DNA from: Nonomuraea gerenzanensis | GTDB lineage: Bacteria; Actinomycetota; Actinomycetes; Streptosporangiales; Streptosporangiaceae | Assembly: GCF_020215645.1 (NCBI RefSeq) | Contig: NZ_CP084058.1 | Span: 5,828,001-5,892,000 of the forward strand | Direction of reading: 5' to 3' | DNA length: 64,000 nucleotides | In this document: positions 34,540 to 43,280 of the stretch, piece after piece | How the letters are laid out: every line of letters starts with the position of its first letter | How positions within the stretch are numbered: the first letter of the stretch is position 1 | Made by a program: the position numbers and the translations under genes | Notes under the pieces: generated by a model | Told to the model about the DNA's origin: nothing | The model's database searches: none | Seen by the model: the letters and a program-made list of their open reading frames with translations, nothing else

Positions 34540-35568
34540 TCAGGGCCGCACGGCGCCCACGAGGCGGCCGCGCCAGTAGTCGTCCAGATCGACCACCTTG
34601 ATCACGTCGCCGGTCTGCGGCGCGTGCACCATCCTGCCGTCGCCGGCGTACATGCCCATGTGCCCCAGGCCCTTGCTGAACAGCAGATCGCCCGGCTGCA
34701 CCTGGTCCAGCGGCACCCGCCGGTCGGCGCCCCACGCCCACTGCGTGTACGTGGTGCGCGGCAGCGTCACCCCGGCCGCCCGCCAGGCCGCCTGCGTCAG
34801 GCCCGAGCAGTCGAAGGAGCCCGGCCCCGTGCCGCCGTACCGGTACGGCTTACCCACCTGCGCGAAGGCGAACTGCAGCGCCTGGCGCGCGTTGCCGGAG
34901 GCGGGCCCGGTGTACTTCAGCCCGGTGCTGCGCTGGTCACCCGTCCGGTAGGCGCCCAGCCGGCGCAGCAGCCTGGTCTGCTCCTCGACCAGGTCGTCCA
35001 CCTGCTCCTGCTTGCCGCGCACGTCGTCGCGGGCCTGCTCGGCCTCGGCCAGGGCGCTCCTGGCCCGGTCGCGCCGCTCGCGCAGGCCCCTGGTGGCGTC
35101 CTCGAACGCCTGGATCCGCGCCGCCCGGTCCCGGGCCATCTGGTCGAGGGCGGCCATGCCGCTCAGCATCGCCTCCGGCGGGCCGCCGACGGCGAAGCGC
35201 TGCCAGCCCTGCGACGGGCCGAACTGGTAGTTGTGCACCGCGATCGCGGCCAGCTCCTCGCGCAGCTCCGCCACCTGCTCGCCCTTGGCGGCCAGCTCTG
35301 ACTCCAGCGCCCGGTACTTCGTCCTGGCCTCGCGGTAGGCCTCGGTGGCCTGGTTGTAGCGCTCGACGAGCTGGTCGGCCCGCTCGTTCAGCTTCACCAG
35401 CCTGGCCCTGACCTGGGCGGGGGACGGGTCGGCCCAGGCCGCGCCGGGCACGGCGGCCGTGACGGCGATGGTCACGGTCATGGTCACGGTCATGGTCACG
35501 GTCATGGGCACGGTCATGGCCAGGGCCGTGGCTGCCGCCGCCCGTGCGAGCCTCGCCGACACCGTCAC
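34540..35568 (-). CDS. NlpC/P60 peptidoglycan endopeptidase with coiled coil
   Basis: A 342-residue RipA-like secreted endopeptidase. A signal peptide containing MTVT repeats is followed by a long coiled coil (residues ~45-215: RARLVKLNERADQLVERYNQ, RTKYRALESELAAKGEQVAELRE, RDRARSALAEAEQARDDV). The NlpC/P60 domain follows, with catalytic FDCSGLTQAAW near 260 and GHMGMYAGDGRMVHA near 310 (His). Such enzymes cut the D-Glu to diaminopimelate bond during cell division. The GTG at 35566-35568 has GGAGG 7 nt upstream; a frame 31 codons longer has no signal-like start. Confidence 0.92.
   Translation of the reverse strand: MTVSARLARAAAATALAMTVPMTVTMTVTMTVTIAVTAAVPGAAWADPSPAQVRARLVKLNERADQLVERYNQATEAYREARTKYRALESELAAKGEQVAELREELAAIAVHNYQFGPSQGWQRFAVGGPPEAMLSGMAALDQMARDRAARIQAFEDATRGLRERRDRARSALAEAEQARDDVRGKQEQVDDLVEEQTRLLRRLGAYRTGDQRSTGLKYTGPASGNARQALQFAFAQVGKPYRYGGTGPGSFDCSGLTQAAWRAAGVTLPRTTYTQWAWGADRRVPLDQVQPGDLLFSKGLGHMGMYAGDGRMVHAPQTGDVIKVVDLDDYWRGRLVGAVRP
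35470..35517 (-). repeat. 12-bp minisatellite in the NlpC/P60 signal peptide
   Basis: Four units of GGTCACGGTCAT (the last with one change) encode MTVT blocks in the signal peptide core. It is the second repetitive signal peptide in this window, with an unrelated unit from the M1 peptidase one. Confidence 0.95.
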
Positions 35569-35954
35569 CCGCCTGCCTCCTTCGCGCCGTTCCATGAGGC
35601 CGTTCCATGAGGCCGTTCCATGAGGAGGTACGGGCAAGGGGCCGGGAGTGTTCAACGGCATGCGGCTTCCGGCGGGCGCCGCGCCGTCAGGGCGTGAACG
35701 TGCAGGGCAGCCGCTTGTGGCCGTTGATGAAGCTGGACAGCAGCAGCTCCCGCTGGCCCGGATGGCCGGTGTGCAGCTTCAGCCCGTGGCGCGCGCGGAT
35801 CATCGCGACGCTGTCGGACCTCTACCTCGCGCAGGTCCGCGAGCTGTTCGAGGAGGTGCCGCTGGGCGAGACCGACCTGCGGATGACCGCGCTGACCGTC
35901 GTCAGCGGCCTGTGGGAGCCGCCGGCGGCCCGGCTGCGCGGGGCCGCCGGCGCG
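35569..35954. other. gene-poor stretch with 13-bp repeats and two coding remnants
   Basis: GCCGTTCCATGAG is repeated three times in tandem at 35586-35624, just upstream of the NlpC/P60 gene. Minus-strand 35687-35812 reads as a C-terminal fragment (ARHGLKLHTGHPG, LLLSSFINGHKRLP) ending in TGA, closed by an upstream stop. Plus-strand 35797-35940 reads as another fragment (RIIATLSDLYLAQVRELFEE). Neither is recognised and neither has a start, so both look like decayed gene ends meeting head to head. Confidence 0.45.
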
Positions 35955-37346
35955 CTACCCCGACCACTCGATCTCGTCGCGCTTCGACAGGAACTCCGCG
36001 GCCGCCTCCCATGGCATCGGCAGCGGCATCGGGTACGTCGTGCGGATCCTGGACAGCTCCCGGTGCGCCCGGATCAGCCCGGCGAAGTCGCGCGGGTAGG
36101 CCCGCGTGTCCACCCCGGTGAACACCCCCACCTTGCGCGCCCGCGCCAGCAGCCGCCGCCAGTCGCCGATCCCGGCCAGCCCCACCGACTCCACCCCGTG
36201 CGAGAACAGCATCAGCCTGATCTCGTCGAACGGGTCCGTCCCGTCCAGGTAGGCCATCGCCCGCCGCTGCGACTGCTCGGCGTTGAACACCATCCAGTAC
36301 GGCACCGACCCGCTGCGCAGCGCCCACCACGGCTCCAGCAGCAGGAAACACTCCACCAGCAGCCGATCACCGGGCAGCCCCCGCCGCCGGTACCAGTCGC
36401 GATACAGCTCCGCCACGACCGGGCTCAGCTCCTCCGGCTCGCCGAACCGCATCCTGACCAGCCGCCACCCGTTGCGCGCCGCCAGCTCCTCCAGGTCGGC
36501 GAGCAGCTCCGGCTCGAACCCCCACTCCGCCTCCGGGCTGTCGCCGTCCGCCGGGGGATAGTCCCACCGCTCCCGGCCGGCGCCGTACCGGCTCAGGTAG
36601 TCCGCCACGCGCGGCCCGCCGTGCTCGTACTCCTCCCGGGTGGCGCCGCCCAGCGCGCCGTGCTGGAAGACGTAGCGCGGCCCCACCCGCGTGACCGGCC
36701 AGCGCAGCCCGCACTCCGGCACCACCAGCGTCGCGCCGGCCGGCAGCGACTCCTCCAGGAAACGCCGGTAGGCCTGCGGCAGCCTGCGCCACTTCACCCG
36801 GAAGTACGTCATTCCCGCGATCATCAGCCGGTCCTGGTTGGCGTCGTGCATGTGGTGCAGCACCAGGTCGGGGTTGGCCGCCAGCAGCGCCTGCCCGGCC
36901 TCGCGGGTGGCCCGCAGGTCGCCGCGCGGGTCGTCGGGGCCGACGCCGCGCCGGCGTACCGGCAGCAGCAGCGTCTGCGGCAGCCACGGCGTCCGCAGCG
37001 CCGCCGCCAGGTGGATCAGCGCGCCGTTGGACGACCCGAGGAACGCCACCGGGTACGGCCCGCGCGGGTAGTGCCCGCTCACCCAGCGGGCCAGCTCCTC
37101 GGACCGGATCTCCGGCACCCGCCGCAGCGGCACCGCCTCGGCCCAGCCGCTCACCGCGTACGCCTGCTCCTTGGCCGCCCGCGGCAACCGGGCCGCCGCG
37201 CCCGCCACGGCGGCGGCCACCGGCTCCAGCACCCGCGGCGCCTGCCCCAGCATCGGCACGTCCTGGTCGCGCAGGAACCGCGACAGCGCCCGCAACATCC
37301 CGGTGGCCGAGTCGAACGAGGCCACCGCCTTCTGCGGCTTCACCAT
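35955..37346 (-). CDS. uncharacterised protein with GxSxG-like elbow
   Basis: A 463-residue protein I cannot assign. VAFLGSSNGALIHLAAALRT near residue 100 matches a GxSxG nucleophile elbow, and AGATLVVPECGLRWPV near 210 resembles a later strand of the same fold. However, no His-containing GHxxP end is evident. The C-terminal half is rich in Trp, Tyr and Arg (ELYRDWYRRRGLPGDRLLVE; EPWWALRSGSVPYWMVFNAE). No signal peptide. The ATG at 37344-37346 overlaps the last codons of the alpha/beta hydrolase upstream by 7 nt, so the two are coupled and probably act together. Confidence 0.65.
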   Translation of the reverse strand: MVKPQKAVASFDSATGMLRALSRFLRDQDVPMLGQAPRVLEPVAAAVAGAAARLPRAAKEQAYAVSGWAEAVPLRRVPEIRSEELARWVSGHYPRGPYPVAFLGSSNGALIHLAAALRTPWLPQTLLLPVRRRGVGPDDPRGDLRATREAGQALLAANPDLVLHHMHDANQDRLMIAGMTYFRVKWRRLPQAYRRFLEESLPAGATLVVPECGLRWPVTRVGPRYVFQHGALGGATREEYEHGGPRVADYLSRYGAGRERWDYPPADGDSPEAEWGFEPELLADLEELAARNGWRLVRMRFGEPEELSPVVAELYRDWYRRRGLPGDRLLVECFLLLEPWWALRSGSVPYWMVFNAEQSQRRAMAYLDGTDPFDEIRLMLFSHGVESVGLAGIGDWRRLLARARKVGVFTGVDTRAYPRDFAGLIRAHRELSRIRTTYPMPLPMPWEAAAEFLSKRDEIEWSG

Positions 37347-38083
37347 GCCCGCTCCAGGAACGCCGCCACCTCGCGCGCCAGCCCCCGCGGATCCCTGTAC
37401 GGCACCATGTGCGGCAGCCCTTCCATGACCACCAGCCGCCCCCTGGGCAGCAGCCGGGTCACCTCCTCGGCCCACGCCTGGCTCACCATCCGGTCCGCGC
37501 CGCCCCGCACCACCAGGACGGGCACGGTGACGTGCGGCAGCTTGTCCTCGATCCGGTCGCGCATCGAGGCGCCGAAGCTGGCCAGCACCCGGCGCGGCCC
37601 GGCGTCGAGGTAGTCGGCGACGTTCAGCGGCATCATGCGCGGGCTCTCCCGCACCGAGTTGCGCAGCCACTGACCGACCAGCCGCACCGCGGACCTGGCC
37701 CGCGCGTCCACGGTCGGCCCCACCAGCACCAGCGCGCCCGCCGCGCCAGGATGCCTGACCGCCAGGTCGACCGCCACCTGGCAGCCGAACGAGCCGCCCA
37801 GCAGGCACGGCCGCCGCAGCTCGCTCGCCGCCAGCCAGTCGGCCACAGCGTCGGCGAGCCCCGTCACGGTCAGCGGCGCCCGCGGCTTCTCGCTGCGCCC
37901 GAAGCCCGGCAGGTCCAGGCTCCAGGCGTCGTGCGTGACCCCCATCTCCCGCACGAACGGCAGCAGCTCCCGGCTGGAGACGCCCGCGCCGTGCACGCAC
38001 ACCACGGGCGGCCCGGGGCCCTGACTCCGCCACACCGCGACCTTCATGCCCAGGGCGGTGCGGACCAGCGATTCGAGCGGCAC
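37340..38083 (-). CDS. alpha/beta-fold hydrolase
   Basis: A 247-residue alpha/beta hydrolase. VVCVHGAGVSSRELLPFV near residue 30 is the oxyanion HG region. LLGGSFGCQVAVDLAVRHP near 95 holds the Ser nucleophile. LVVRGGADRMVSQAW near 190 holds the acid, and MEGLPHMVPYRDP near 220 the His. The catalytic triad is therefore complete. GTG 38083 has GGGGAG just upstream. It is translationally coupled to the unknown GxSxG protein. Substrate is unknown; esterase or C-C hydrolase roles are both common. Confidence 0.88.
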   Translation of the reverse strand: MPLESLVRTALGMKVAVWRSQGPGPPVVCVHGAGVSSRELLPFVREMGVTHDAWSLDLPGFGRSEKPRAPLTVTGLADAVADWLAASELRRPCLLGGSFGCQVAVDLAVRHPGAAGALVLVGPTVDARARSAVRLVGQWLRNSVRESPRMMPLNVADYLDAGPRRVLASFGASMRDRIEDKLPHVTVPVLVVRGGADRMVSQAWAEEVTRLLPRGRLVVMEGLPHMVPYRDPRGLAREVAAFLERAW

Positions 38084-38131
38084 GGCTCCCCTTCCGCGGA
38101 CGAGCCGCCCCCCTACCCCGGCCGTGATCGG

Positions 38132-39037
38132 TCAGTCCACCGGGGAGGGCGGCGGCGCCCCCAGCGACTCCAGCTCCGCCCAGAACTCCTCCGGGATCAC
38201 CGCGTCCACCAGCGCGTCCAGCCCTTCGAGCCGCTCCACCGACGTGATGCCCACCACCGTGGAGTGCACCCGCGGCTCCCGCAGCGAGAAGTGCAGCGCG
38301 GCGGCCGGCAGCGCGACCCCGTGCCGCTCGCACAGCTCCCGCACCCGCTCCACGTGCCGGCCGAACTCCGGCGAGATCGGGCGGTAGCCGTAGCGGGAGG
38401 CGTGCCGCGGCGAGCCGGACAGGATGCCGCCGCCGAAGGGCGCGGCGTTGAACACCGTCATCCGCCGCTCCGTGGCCAGCCGCAGGATGTCCTCGGCGCC
38501 CCGGTCCACCAGCGTGTAGCGGTTGTGGGTGAGCACCGCGTCGAAGGCGTCGGTGCGGAGGTAGTCCTCCACCAGGGTCCCGCCGGCCGCGGCGATGCCG
38601 ATGGCGGCGACGAGCCCCTGCTCGCGCAGCGACACCAGGGCCGGCACGGCGCCGCCCGGCGCCATCGCCTCCCGCACCGTGATGGTGAACGGGTCGTGCA
38701 GGTGGTAGATCGGCAGCGTGCCGACGCCGAGCCGGGAGACCGTCTCCTCGAACGAGCGCATCACCCGGTCGCCGTCGAACACGCCCGTGTCCGGGTGCCG
38801 GTCGGCCTTGGAGAAGACGGTCACCCCGTCGGCCGTGCCGAGCACCTGCCCGATCAGCGTCTCGCTGCGCCCGCCGGCGTACTCGTTGGAGGTGTCGAGC
38901 TGCCGGAAACGGCCGGACACCAGCGCCCGCGCCAGTCGTTCGCCGCCGGGCTCGCGGCCCAGCCCCGACGTGCCGAGGGTGATGGCCTCCAGCGGGGTGT
39001 CGGTCCCGGGCACGCGGCGCGCCTGCTGCTCTGGCAC
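38132..39037 (-). CDS. aldo/keto reductase
   Basis: A 301-residue aldo/keto reductase resembling D-threo-aldose/L-fucose dehydrogenases. TLGTSGLGREPGGERLARAL gives the N-terminal barrel start. FRQLDTSNEYAGGRSETLIGQVL near 45-65 contains the catalytic Asp and Tyr. SKADRHPDTG has the Lys, and YHLHDPFTITVREAM near 110 the His. The C-terminal VVGITSVERLEGLDALVD belongs to the cofactor-binding end. The start is GTG with only a weak ribosome site. It is a lone gene beside the hydrolase, likely acting on a sugar or aldehyde. Confidence 0.88.
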   Translation of the reverse strand: MPEQQARRVPGTDTPLEAITLGTSGLGREPGGERLARALVSGRFRQLDTSNEYAGGRSETLIGQVLGTADGVTVFSKADRHPDTGVFDGDRVMRSFEETVSRLGVGTLPIYHLHDPFTITVREAMAPGGAVPALVSLREQGLVAAIGIAAAGGTLVEDYLRTDAFDAVLTHNRYTLVDRGAEDILRLATERRMTVFNAAPFGGGILSGSPRHASRYGYRPISPEFGRHVERVRELCERHGVALPAAALHFSLREPRVHSTVVGITSVERLEGLDALVDAVIPEEFWAELESLGAPPPSPVD

Positions 39038-39094
39038 AGTGTCCGCCTTTCTGGCTTTCGTACGATTTCCGGACGATCATCCCATGTGCCCGGG

Positions 39095-40384
39095 TTAGAG
39101 GACGAGCTGGAAGCGGCGCCGCGTCTGCCACTCCACCGTCACCACGGTCGCGTCGTCCTGCAGCCGGCCGCGCTGGTGGGCGAGAATGGCCTGGATGAGG
39201 CGCCGCAGCGTCTCCGGCGCCGACATCCCGCCGGCCTCCTGGCGCAGCACGAAGTCGATGAACCGCTCCAGTCCGAACAGCTCCCCGCCCGGGCTCTGCG
39301 CCTCGATGATGCCGTCGGTGTAGAACAGCAGCCGGTCGCCCGGTTCGAGCTGGTACTGCTGCTGCCCCGTGGAGGCGTCCAGGCCGAAGCCCATCGGCGG
39401 GTCGGGGACGCTCTGCAGGGTCGCCACCAGGCGGCCCTCGCGCAGCACCAGCGGCGGGTGGTGCCCCCGGTTGACCCAGGTGAGCAGCCCCGTGCCGAGG
39501 CACAGGCGGGCCAGGATGCCGGTGGCGAACCGGCCGGTGAACTCGCCCCTGATCGCCTCGTCGATCACCTCGCCGGTCGTGGCCAGGTCCAGGCCCTGCA
39601 CGCGGCTGTTGCGGCAGGCGGCCACGGCGATCGAGGCGGTCAGGCCCGCGGAGGTGTCGTGACCCATGGCGTCGAAGATGGACAGGTTCAGCAGGTCGCC
39701 GTCGAGCGCGTAGTCGAAGGCGTCGCCCCCCATCTCGTAGGCGGGCTCCAGCGCGGCGCTGACCACCACGTCGTCGTTGGCGAACGTGCCCGGCGGCAGC
39801 AGGTTCCACAGCACCTCGGCCGACAGGGTGAGCGGGCGGGTGCGCACCAGCCGGGAGAAGGAGTCGCTGTGCGGCCGCTTGCTGATCACCAGCAGCGCCA
39901 CCAGCGACGCCAGGTCCTTGGCCCGCGCCTCGGCGACCGCTTCGTCCATGGGCTCGTCCCCGGGCGCGTCGCCCGGCGTGGTCAGCCCCATCACGCCGAC
40001 CCGCTCGGTGCCGTCCAGCAGCGGCAGCCACAGCAGCGGCGCCGGCTCGCGCCCGTGCCCATGCCTGTGCTCCTGCGGGCGCTGCGGCGAGCGGGCCCGC
40101 ACGATCGTCACCGCGCGGAAGGCCCGGCCCGGCAGGCTGCCGTCGATGCGCATGACCTCCAGCGGCTCGCCGGCGGCGTCGCGCTGGCCCGGCAGCGGCA
40201 CGAGCAGCTGCTGCTGCAGGTCGGTCACGTAGATCACGACGTGCGGGAAGCCGGCCAGCCGGGCGTGCGCGACGGCCTGGGCGGCCAGCTTCTCCATGCC
40301 CGCCAGGTGCATGGCCTGCAGCAGGCCGCTCAGGGCGCGTTCGTTGTCGCCGCCCACGGGCTCCCCCTCGCCTGTCACGTCCAT
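39095..40384 (-). CDS. GAF-SpoIIE (PP2C) serine phosphatase
   Basis: A 429-residue signalling phosphatase. A GAF-like sensor domain (residues ~30-160) with an Arg/His-rich loop precedes a SpoIIE/PP2C phosphatase domain. Metal-binding acidic motifs are EMGGDAFDYALDGDLLNLSIFDAMGHDTSAGL near 225-255 and the late GDRLLFYTDGIIEAQSP near 355 and QDDATVVTV near 410. In actinobacteria such proteins dephosphorylate anti-sigma antagonists in partner-switching cascades. No anti-sigma or STAS gene is adjacent, so its partners lie elsewhere. ATG 40384 has TAGGAG 7 nt ahead; a GTG one codon earlier is also possible. Confidence 0.9.
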   Translation of the reverse strand: MDVTGEGEPVGGDNERALSGLLQAMHLAGMEKLAAQAVAHARLAGFPHVVIYVTDLQQQLLVPLPGQRDAAGEPLEVMRIDGSLPGRAFRAVTIVRARSPQRPQEHRHGHGREPAPLLWLPLLDGTERVGVMGLTTPGDAPGDEPMDEAVAEARAKDLASLVALLVISKRPHSDSFSRLVRTRPLTLSAEVLWNLLPPGTFANDDVVVSAALEPAYEMGGDAFDYALDGDLLNLSIFDAMGHDTSAGLTASIAVAACRNSRVQGLDLATTGEVIDEAIRGEFTGRFATGILARLCLGTGLLTWVNRGHHPPLVLREGRLVATLQSVPDPPMGFGLDASTGQQQYQLEPGDRLLFYTDGIIEAQSPGGELFGLERFIDFVLRQEAGGMSAPETLRRLIQAILAHQRGRLQDDATVVTVEWQTRRRFQLVL

Positions 40385-40450
40385 CACCGGGCTCCTACCC
40401 CTCCGGCGGCGGTCCGTGTCATCCGCCTCAGGCGGCCCGCCCGGCGCGGG

Positions 40451-40948
40451 TCAGGCGCGCGGCTGCACGGCGTAGGTGGACTGGACGACGCCCGCCCCGA
40501 ACACCTCGGTCTCCAGATGCTCGAGCGGCACGTCCCCGCCCGTCGGCCCGAACAGGGGCAGCCCCGTGCCGATCAGCACCGGCACCGTGGTGACGGTCAC
40601 GCGGTCGATCAGCCCCTCGCGCAGGAACGTGCGGACGACCTGCCCGCCGTCCACGTACACGCTCTTGGTGCCGCGCTCCTGCAGCGCGCTCAGGAGGCCG
40701 CCGAGGTCGCGGTGGACGGTGACGCGCGGGTCGGCGCCGAGCGGGAGGGAGCCGCTGAGCACGGCGCAGTGCAGGCCCTCGTGCGGCCACGGGCCGAAGG
40801 CCAGGCCCGCCTCGTACGTGCCGCGCCCCATGACGACGGTGTCGATGCCGGCGATGAACCGCGCGTATCCCAGGTCGCCCCCGGCGGCCTCGCCTGTTTG
40901 TAAACGCGGATTCGGAAACTGGGGACATCGCCGGGTGCCGCCCGTCAT
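40451..40948 (-). pseudogene. DHFR/RibD-C family protein, N-terminally truncated
   Basis: About 165 codons. The body is a clear dihydrofolate-reductase-like (RibD C-terminal) domain: YARFIAGIDTVVMGRGTYEAG, VTVHRDLGGLLSALQERGTKSVYVDGGQVVRTFLREGLIDRV, PVLIGTGLPLF. The first strand with the usual SLDGFIA cofactor motif is missing. In its place is a short unrelated stretch read from an ATG at 40948 that abuts the divergent gene start at 40959. Either the 5' end was lost when the neighbour arrived, or the start lies at an internal codon and the product is inactive. No good ribosome site is visible. Confidence 0.6.
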
Positions 40949-40958
40949 GATGAGGGGC

Positions 40959-41429
40959 ATGGCTTCATGGCGGGAGTTCGAGAGGCAGGCGCCGGAGCTG
41001 GCCGAGGCGGCCCGCCGGCTCATGGACACCTACACGCACAAGGTGCTGGCGACCTTGCGCAAGGACGGCTCGCCCAGGGTGAGCGGCGTCGAGACCAGCT
41101 TCAAGGACGGCGACCTGTGGACGGGCTCGATGCCCCGCGCGGTCAAGGCCGCCGACCTGCTGCGCGATCCGCGCATGGCGCTCCACGTGACCTCACGCGA
41201 TCCCGACGGGGCCGATCCGTCGTCCTGGGAGGGGGATCTGAAGCTGTCCGGGCGGGCGGTGGAGGTCACCGACGCGGCGGTGCGGGCGGCGTACGGGCTG
41301 CCCGACGCCGAGTCGCACCTGTTCCGCATCGAGCTGACCGAGGTGGCCTGGACCAGGGTGCGGGGCGACGAGCTGGTCATCGCCGCCTGGCGCGAGGGCG
41401 TGGGGGAGCGCGAGTTCCGGCGTAAGTGA
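40959..41429 (+). CDS. pyridoxamine-5'-phosphate-oxidase-like flavin protein
   Basis: A 156-residue split-barrel protein. LMDTYTHKVLATLRKDGSPRVSGVETSFKDGDLWTGS near residues 20-55 is the flavin or F420-binding beta-barrel entry of the PNPOx-like family. LLRDPRMALHVTSRDP and GDLKLSGRAVEVTD follow as usual. Members without the true PNPOx C-terminus often reduce via F420 or bind heme, so substrate is open. Three nearby ATGs (40947, 40950, 40959) are possible; AGGGG sits close to the last. The stop codon overlaps the first of the five recurrent motifs, which fills the gap to the convergent SDR gene. Confidence 0.82.
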   Translation: MASWREFERQAPELAEAARRLMDTYTHKVLATLRKDGSPRVSGVETSFKDGDLWTGSMPRAVKAADLLRDPRMALHVTSRDPDGADPSSWEGDLKLSGRAVEVTDAAVRAAYGLPDAESHLFRIELTEVAWTRVRGDELVIAAWREGVGEREFRRK

Positions 41430-41443
41430 TCTACAACGTAAAG
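41428..41443 (+). repeat. recurrent motif copy 1 (RATCTAC-N3-GTAAAG)
   Basis: GATCTAC-AAC-GTAAAG lies exactly between two convergent stop codons: its GA is the end of the plus-strand TGA, and it ends 1 bp before the SDR stop. Confidence 0.8.
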
Positions 41444-41444
41444 G

Positions 41445-42206
41445 TCAGTGGACGGAGAAGCCGCCGTCCACGAACAACATCTGGCCGGTGACGAACGCGC
41501 ACGCGTCGCCCGCCAGGAACACCGCGGCCCCCTCGAAGTCCTGGGGCACCCCGTTGCGGCCCACCATGTGCCGGGCGGCCAGCGCCTCGACGCGGCCGGG
41601 GACGGCCTGCGCGGGCTCGGTCAGCGGCGTCAGCACGAACCCGGGGATGATCGTGTTCACGCACACCCCGGCCGCCGACCACGCCTCGGCCTGCGAGCGG
41701 GTCAGCCCGGCCAGCCCCGCCTTGGCCGCGCCGTAGATGCCGCTGTCGCCGAAGGCGCTGATCGACTGCTGCGAGCCGACGTTGATGATGCGGCCCCAGC
41801 CGCGTGCCGCCATGCGCGGCCCGTAGTGCTGGCCCAGCAGGTACGGGGCGGTGAAGTTGACGGCCATGGTGCGCTCGAAGTCGTCCGGGGTCAGCTCGGC
41901 CATCGGCTTGCGGATGTTGTTGCCGGCATCGTTGACCAGGATGTCGATGGTGCCGGCGCTGTCGCACACCCGCGCCACGTCCGCGCGCTCGCCGAGGTCG
42001 GCGCTGATGGAGGAGGCGGTGACGCCGTGCTCCCGCAGCCGGGCGACGGCCTTGTCCAGCTCGGCCTGCCTGCGGGCGACCACCACGACCTCGGCCCCGG
42101 CACGGCCGATCGCCTCGGCGACGGCGTACCCGATCCCGGAGCTGCCGCCGGTCACCAGCGCGCGCCTGCCGTGAAGGGAGAACAGCTCCCGCAGATAGTC
42201 GGACAT
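41445..42206 (-). CDS. short-chain dehydrogenase/reductase
   Basis: A 253-residue classical SDR. ALVTGGSSGIGYAVAEAIG near residue 17 is the NAD(P) glycine motif. LVNDAGNN near 92, INVGSQQSI near 143 (catalytic Ser), YGAAKAGLAGLTRSQAEAW near 156 (Tyr and Lys) and the ending VTGQMLFVDGGFSVH complete the fold. The pattern is close to gluconate 5-dehydrogenase/KduD-type sugar-acid dehydrogenases. An Asn replaces part of the usual NNAG as NDAG. The ribosome site is weak. It stands alone, convergent with the PNPOx-like gene. Confidence 0.92.
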   Translation of the reverse strand: MSDYLRELFSLHGRRALVTGGSSGIGYAVAEAIGRAGAEVVVVARRQAELDKAVARLREHGVTASSISADLGERADVARVCDSAGTIDILVNDAGNNIRKPMAELTPDDFERTMAVNFTAPYLLGQHYGPRMAARGWGRIINVGSQQSISAFGDSGIYGAAKAGLAGLTRSQAEAWSAAGVCVNTIIPGFVLTPLTEPAQAVPGRVEALAARHMVGRNGVPQDFEGAAVFLAGDACAFVTGQMLFVDGGFSVH

Positions 42207-42524
42207 GGTCGATCAAGCTAGCATCCCGCCGCCCACCGGCCGCCACGGGGGCTTTTGTGACCGACGCCACAGCCGATCCCGCCCCGGCGGGCCGGCCCGG
42301 CGTCGCTCAGCCGCCCGTGCCCGGCCGCCGGAGCCGGGACGGCGGGCGGGCAGCGGTCTCCACGGAGGGGAGGGCCGGGGCCGCGGAAGGGGCTGTCCAC
42401 GGGCGTCACCGGGCCTGCCACGACACCCCGCTGCGCCGCTCTGACCAGGGAAGACGAGGCCCCGAAGCCGTAGGATCATGGGGTCCGGCCGCGCGGGGCG
42501 GCCACCCTGTATCTGGAGACCCGA
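42207..42524. other. intergenic region between SDR and methyltransferase
   Basis: A 318-bp space between divergent genes. It must hold both promoters. Very GC-rich and without recognisable promoter boxes, long hairpins or a convincing coding frame; several frames are open but none has protein-like content. Confidence 0.4.
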
Positions 42525-43259
42525 GTGAATCGCACCATCCGTACGATCGAGGATGTCCTGGCGCTGATGGACCGGATGTTCGCCGCGGACGCCGACCGGT
42601 GGACGGGCAGCGCCTCCACCTGGTGGGACGGCTTCTACGCCGACCGGTCCAAGCCGGTCCCGTTCTTCGTGCCGGGGCCCGACGAGAGCCTGGTCTCCTA
42701 CCTGGAGCGGGGGCTGCTGCGCCCCGGGCGGGCGCTGGACCTGGGCTGCGGGCCCGGCAGGAACGCCATCCACCTGGCCTCGCTCGGCTTCGAGGTGGAC
42801 GCCGTGGACCTGTCGCCCGCCGCGGTGACGTGGGGGCGGGAGCGGGCCGGGGAGGCGGGGGCCGAGGTGCGGTTCGTGTGCGGTGACGCGTTCACCTCGA
42901 CGGAGCTGCGGGGCCCGTACGACCTGGTGTACGACTCCGGCTGCCTGCACCACCTGCCGCCGCACCGGAGGGTGAGCTACCGGGCGCTGCTGGAGCGGGT
43001 GCTGGCCCCGGGCGGGCACCTGGCCGTGACGTGCTTCGCGGCCGGCGGGATGGGGTCGGAGAAGAGCGACGAGGAGCTGTACCGCGACGGGCAGCTGCAC
43101 GGCGGCCTGGCCTACACGCCTCAGGAACTGCGCTGGCTGTTCGCCGACTACGCCGAGGTGGAGCTGCGGCCGATGACGCAGCAGCCACAGGGTGGCCCGC
43201 TGTTCGGGGCGCCCTTCCTGCTGTCGGCCCTGTTCCGGCGTTCGCCTGGCATCAGCTGA
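42525..43259 (+). CDS. class I SAM-dependent methyltransferase
   Basis: A 244-residue methyltransferase. ALDLGCGPGRNAIHLASLGF near residue 67 is motif I for S-adenosylmethionine, EVDAVDLSPAAV is motif II, and YDLVYDSGCLHHLPPHRR near 130 is motif IV. These lie within a standard Rossmann-like fold. The N-terminal ~60 residues (WWDGFYADRSKPVPFF) resemble tellurite-resistance or thiol methyltransferase-like proteins. The substrate is not set by sequence. GTG start with GGAG 6 nt upstream. It ends 112 bp before HelD on the same strand. Confidence 0.88.
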   Translation: MNRTIRTIEDVLALMDRMFAADADRWTGSASTWWDGFYADRSKPVPFFVPGPDESLVSYLERGLLRPGRALDLGCGPGRNAIHLASLGFEVDAVDLSPAAVTWGRERAGEAGAEVRFVCGDAFTSTELRGPYDLVYDSGCLHHLPPHRRVSYRALLERVLAPGGHLAVTCFAAGGMGSEKSDEELYRDGQLHGGLAYTPQELRWLFADYAEVELRPMTQQPQGGPLFGAPFLLSALFRRSPGIS

Positions 43260-43280
43260 CCTGGGAGAACGCCAAGAGGA

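Noticed and set aside
35955..40031. 1358-codon minus-strand frame
   Set aside because: Only its last 463 codons are a real gene; the rest runs antisense-phase through the hydrolase, aldo/keto reductase and phosphatase genes with Arg/Ala/Gly-rich shadow content.
37409..40903. 1164-codon plus-strand frame
   Set aside because: Crosses five recognisable minus-strand genes; low-complexity shadow.
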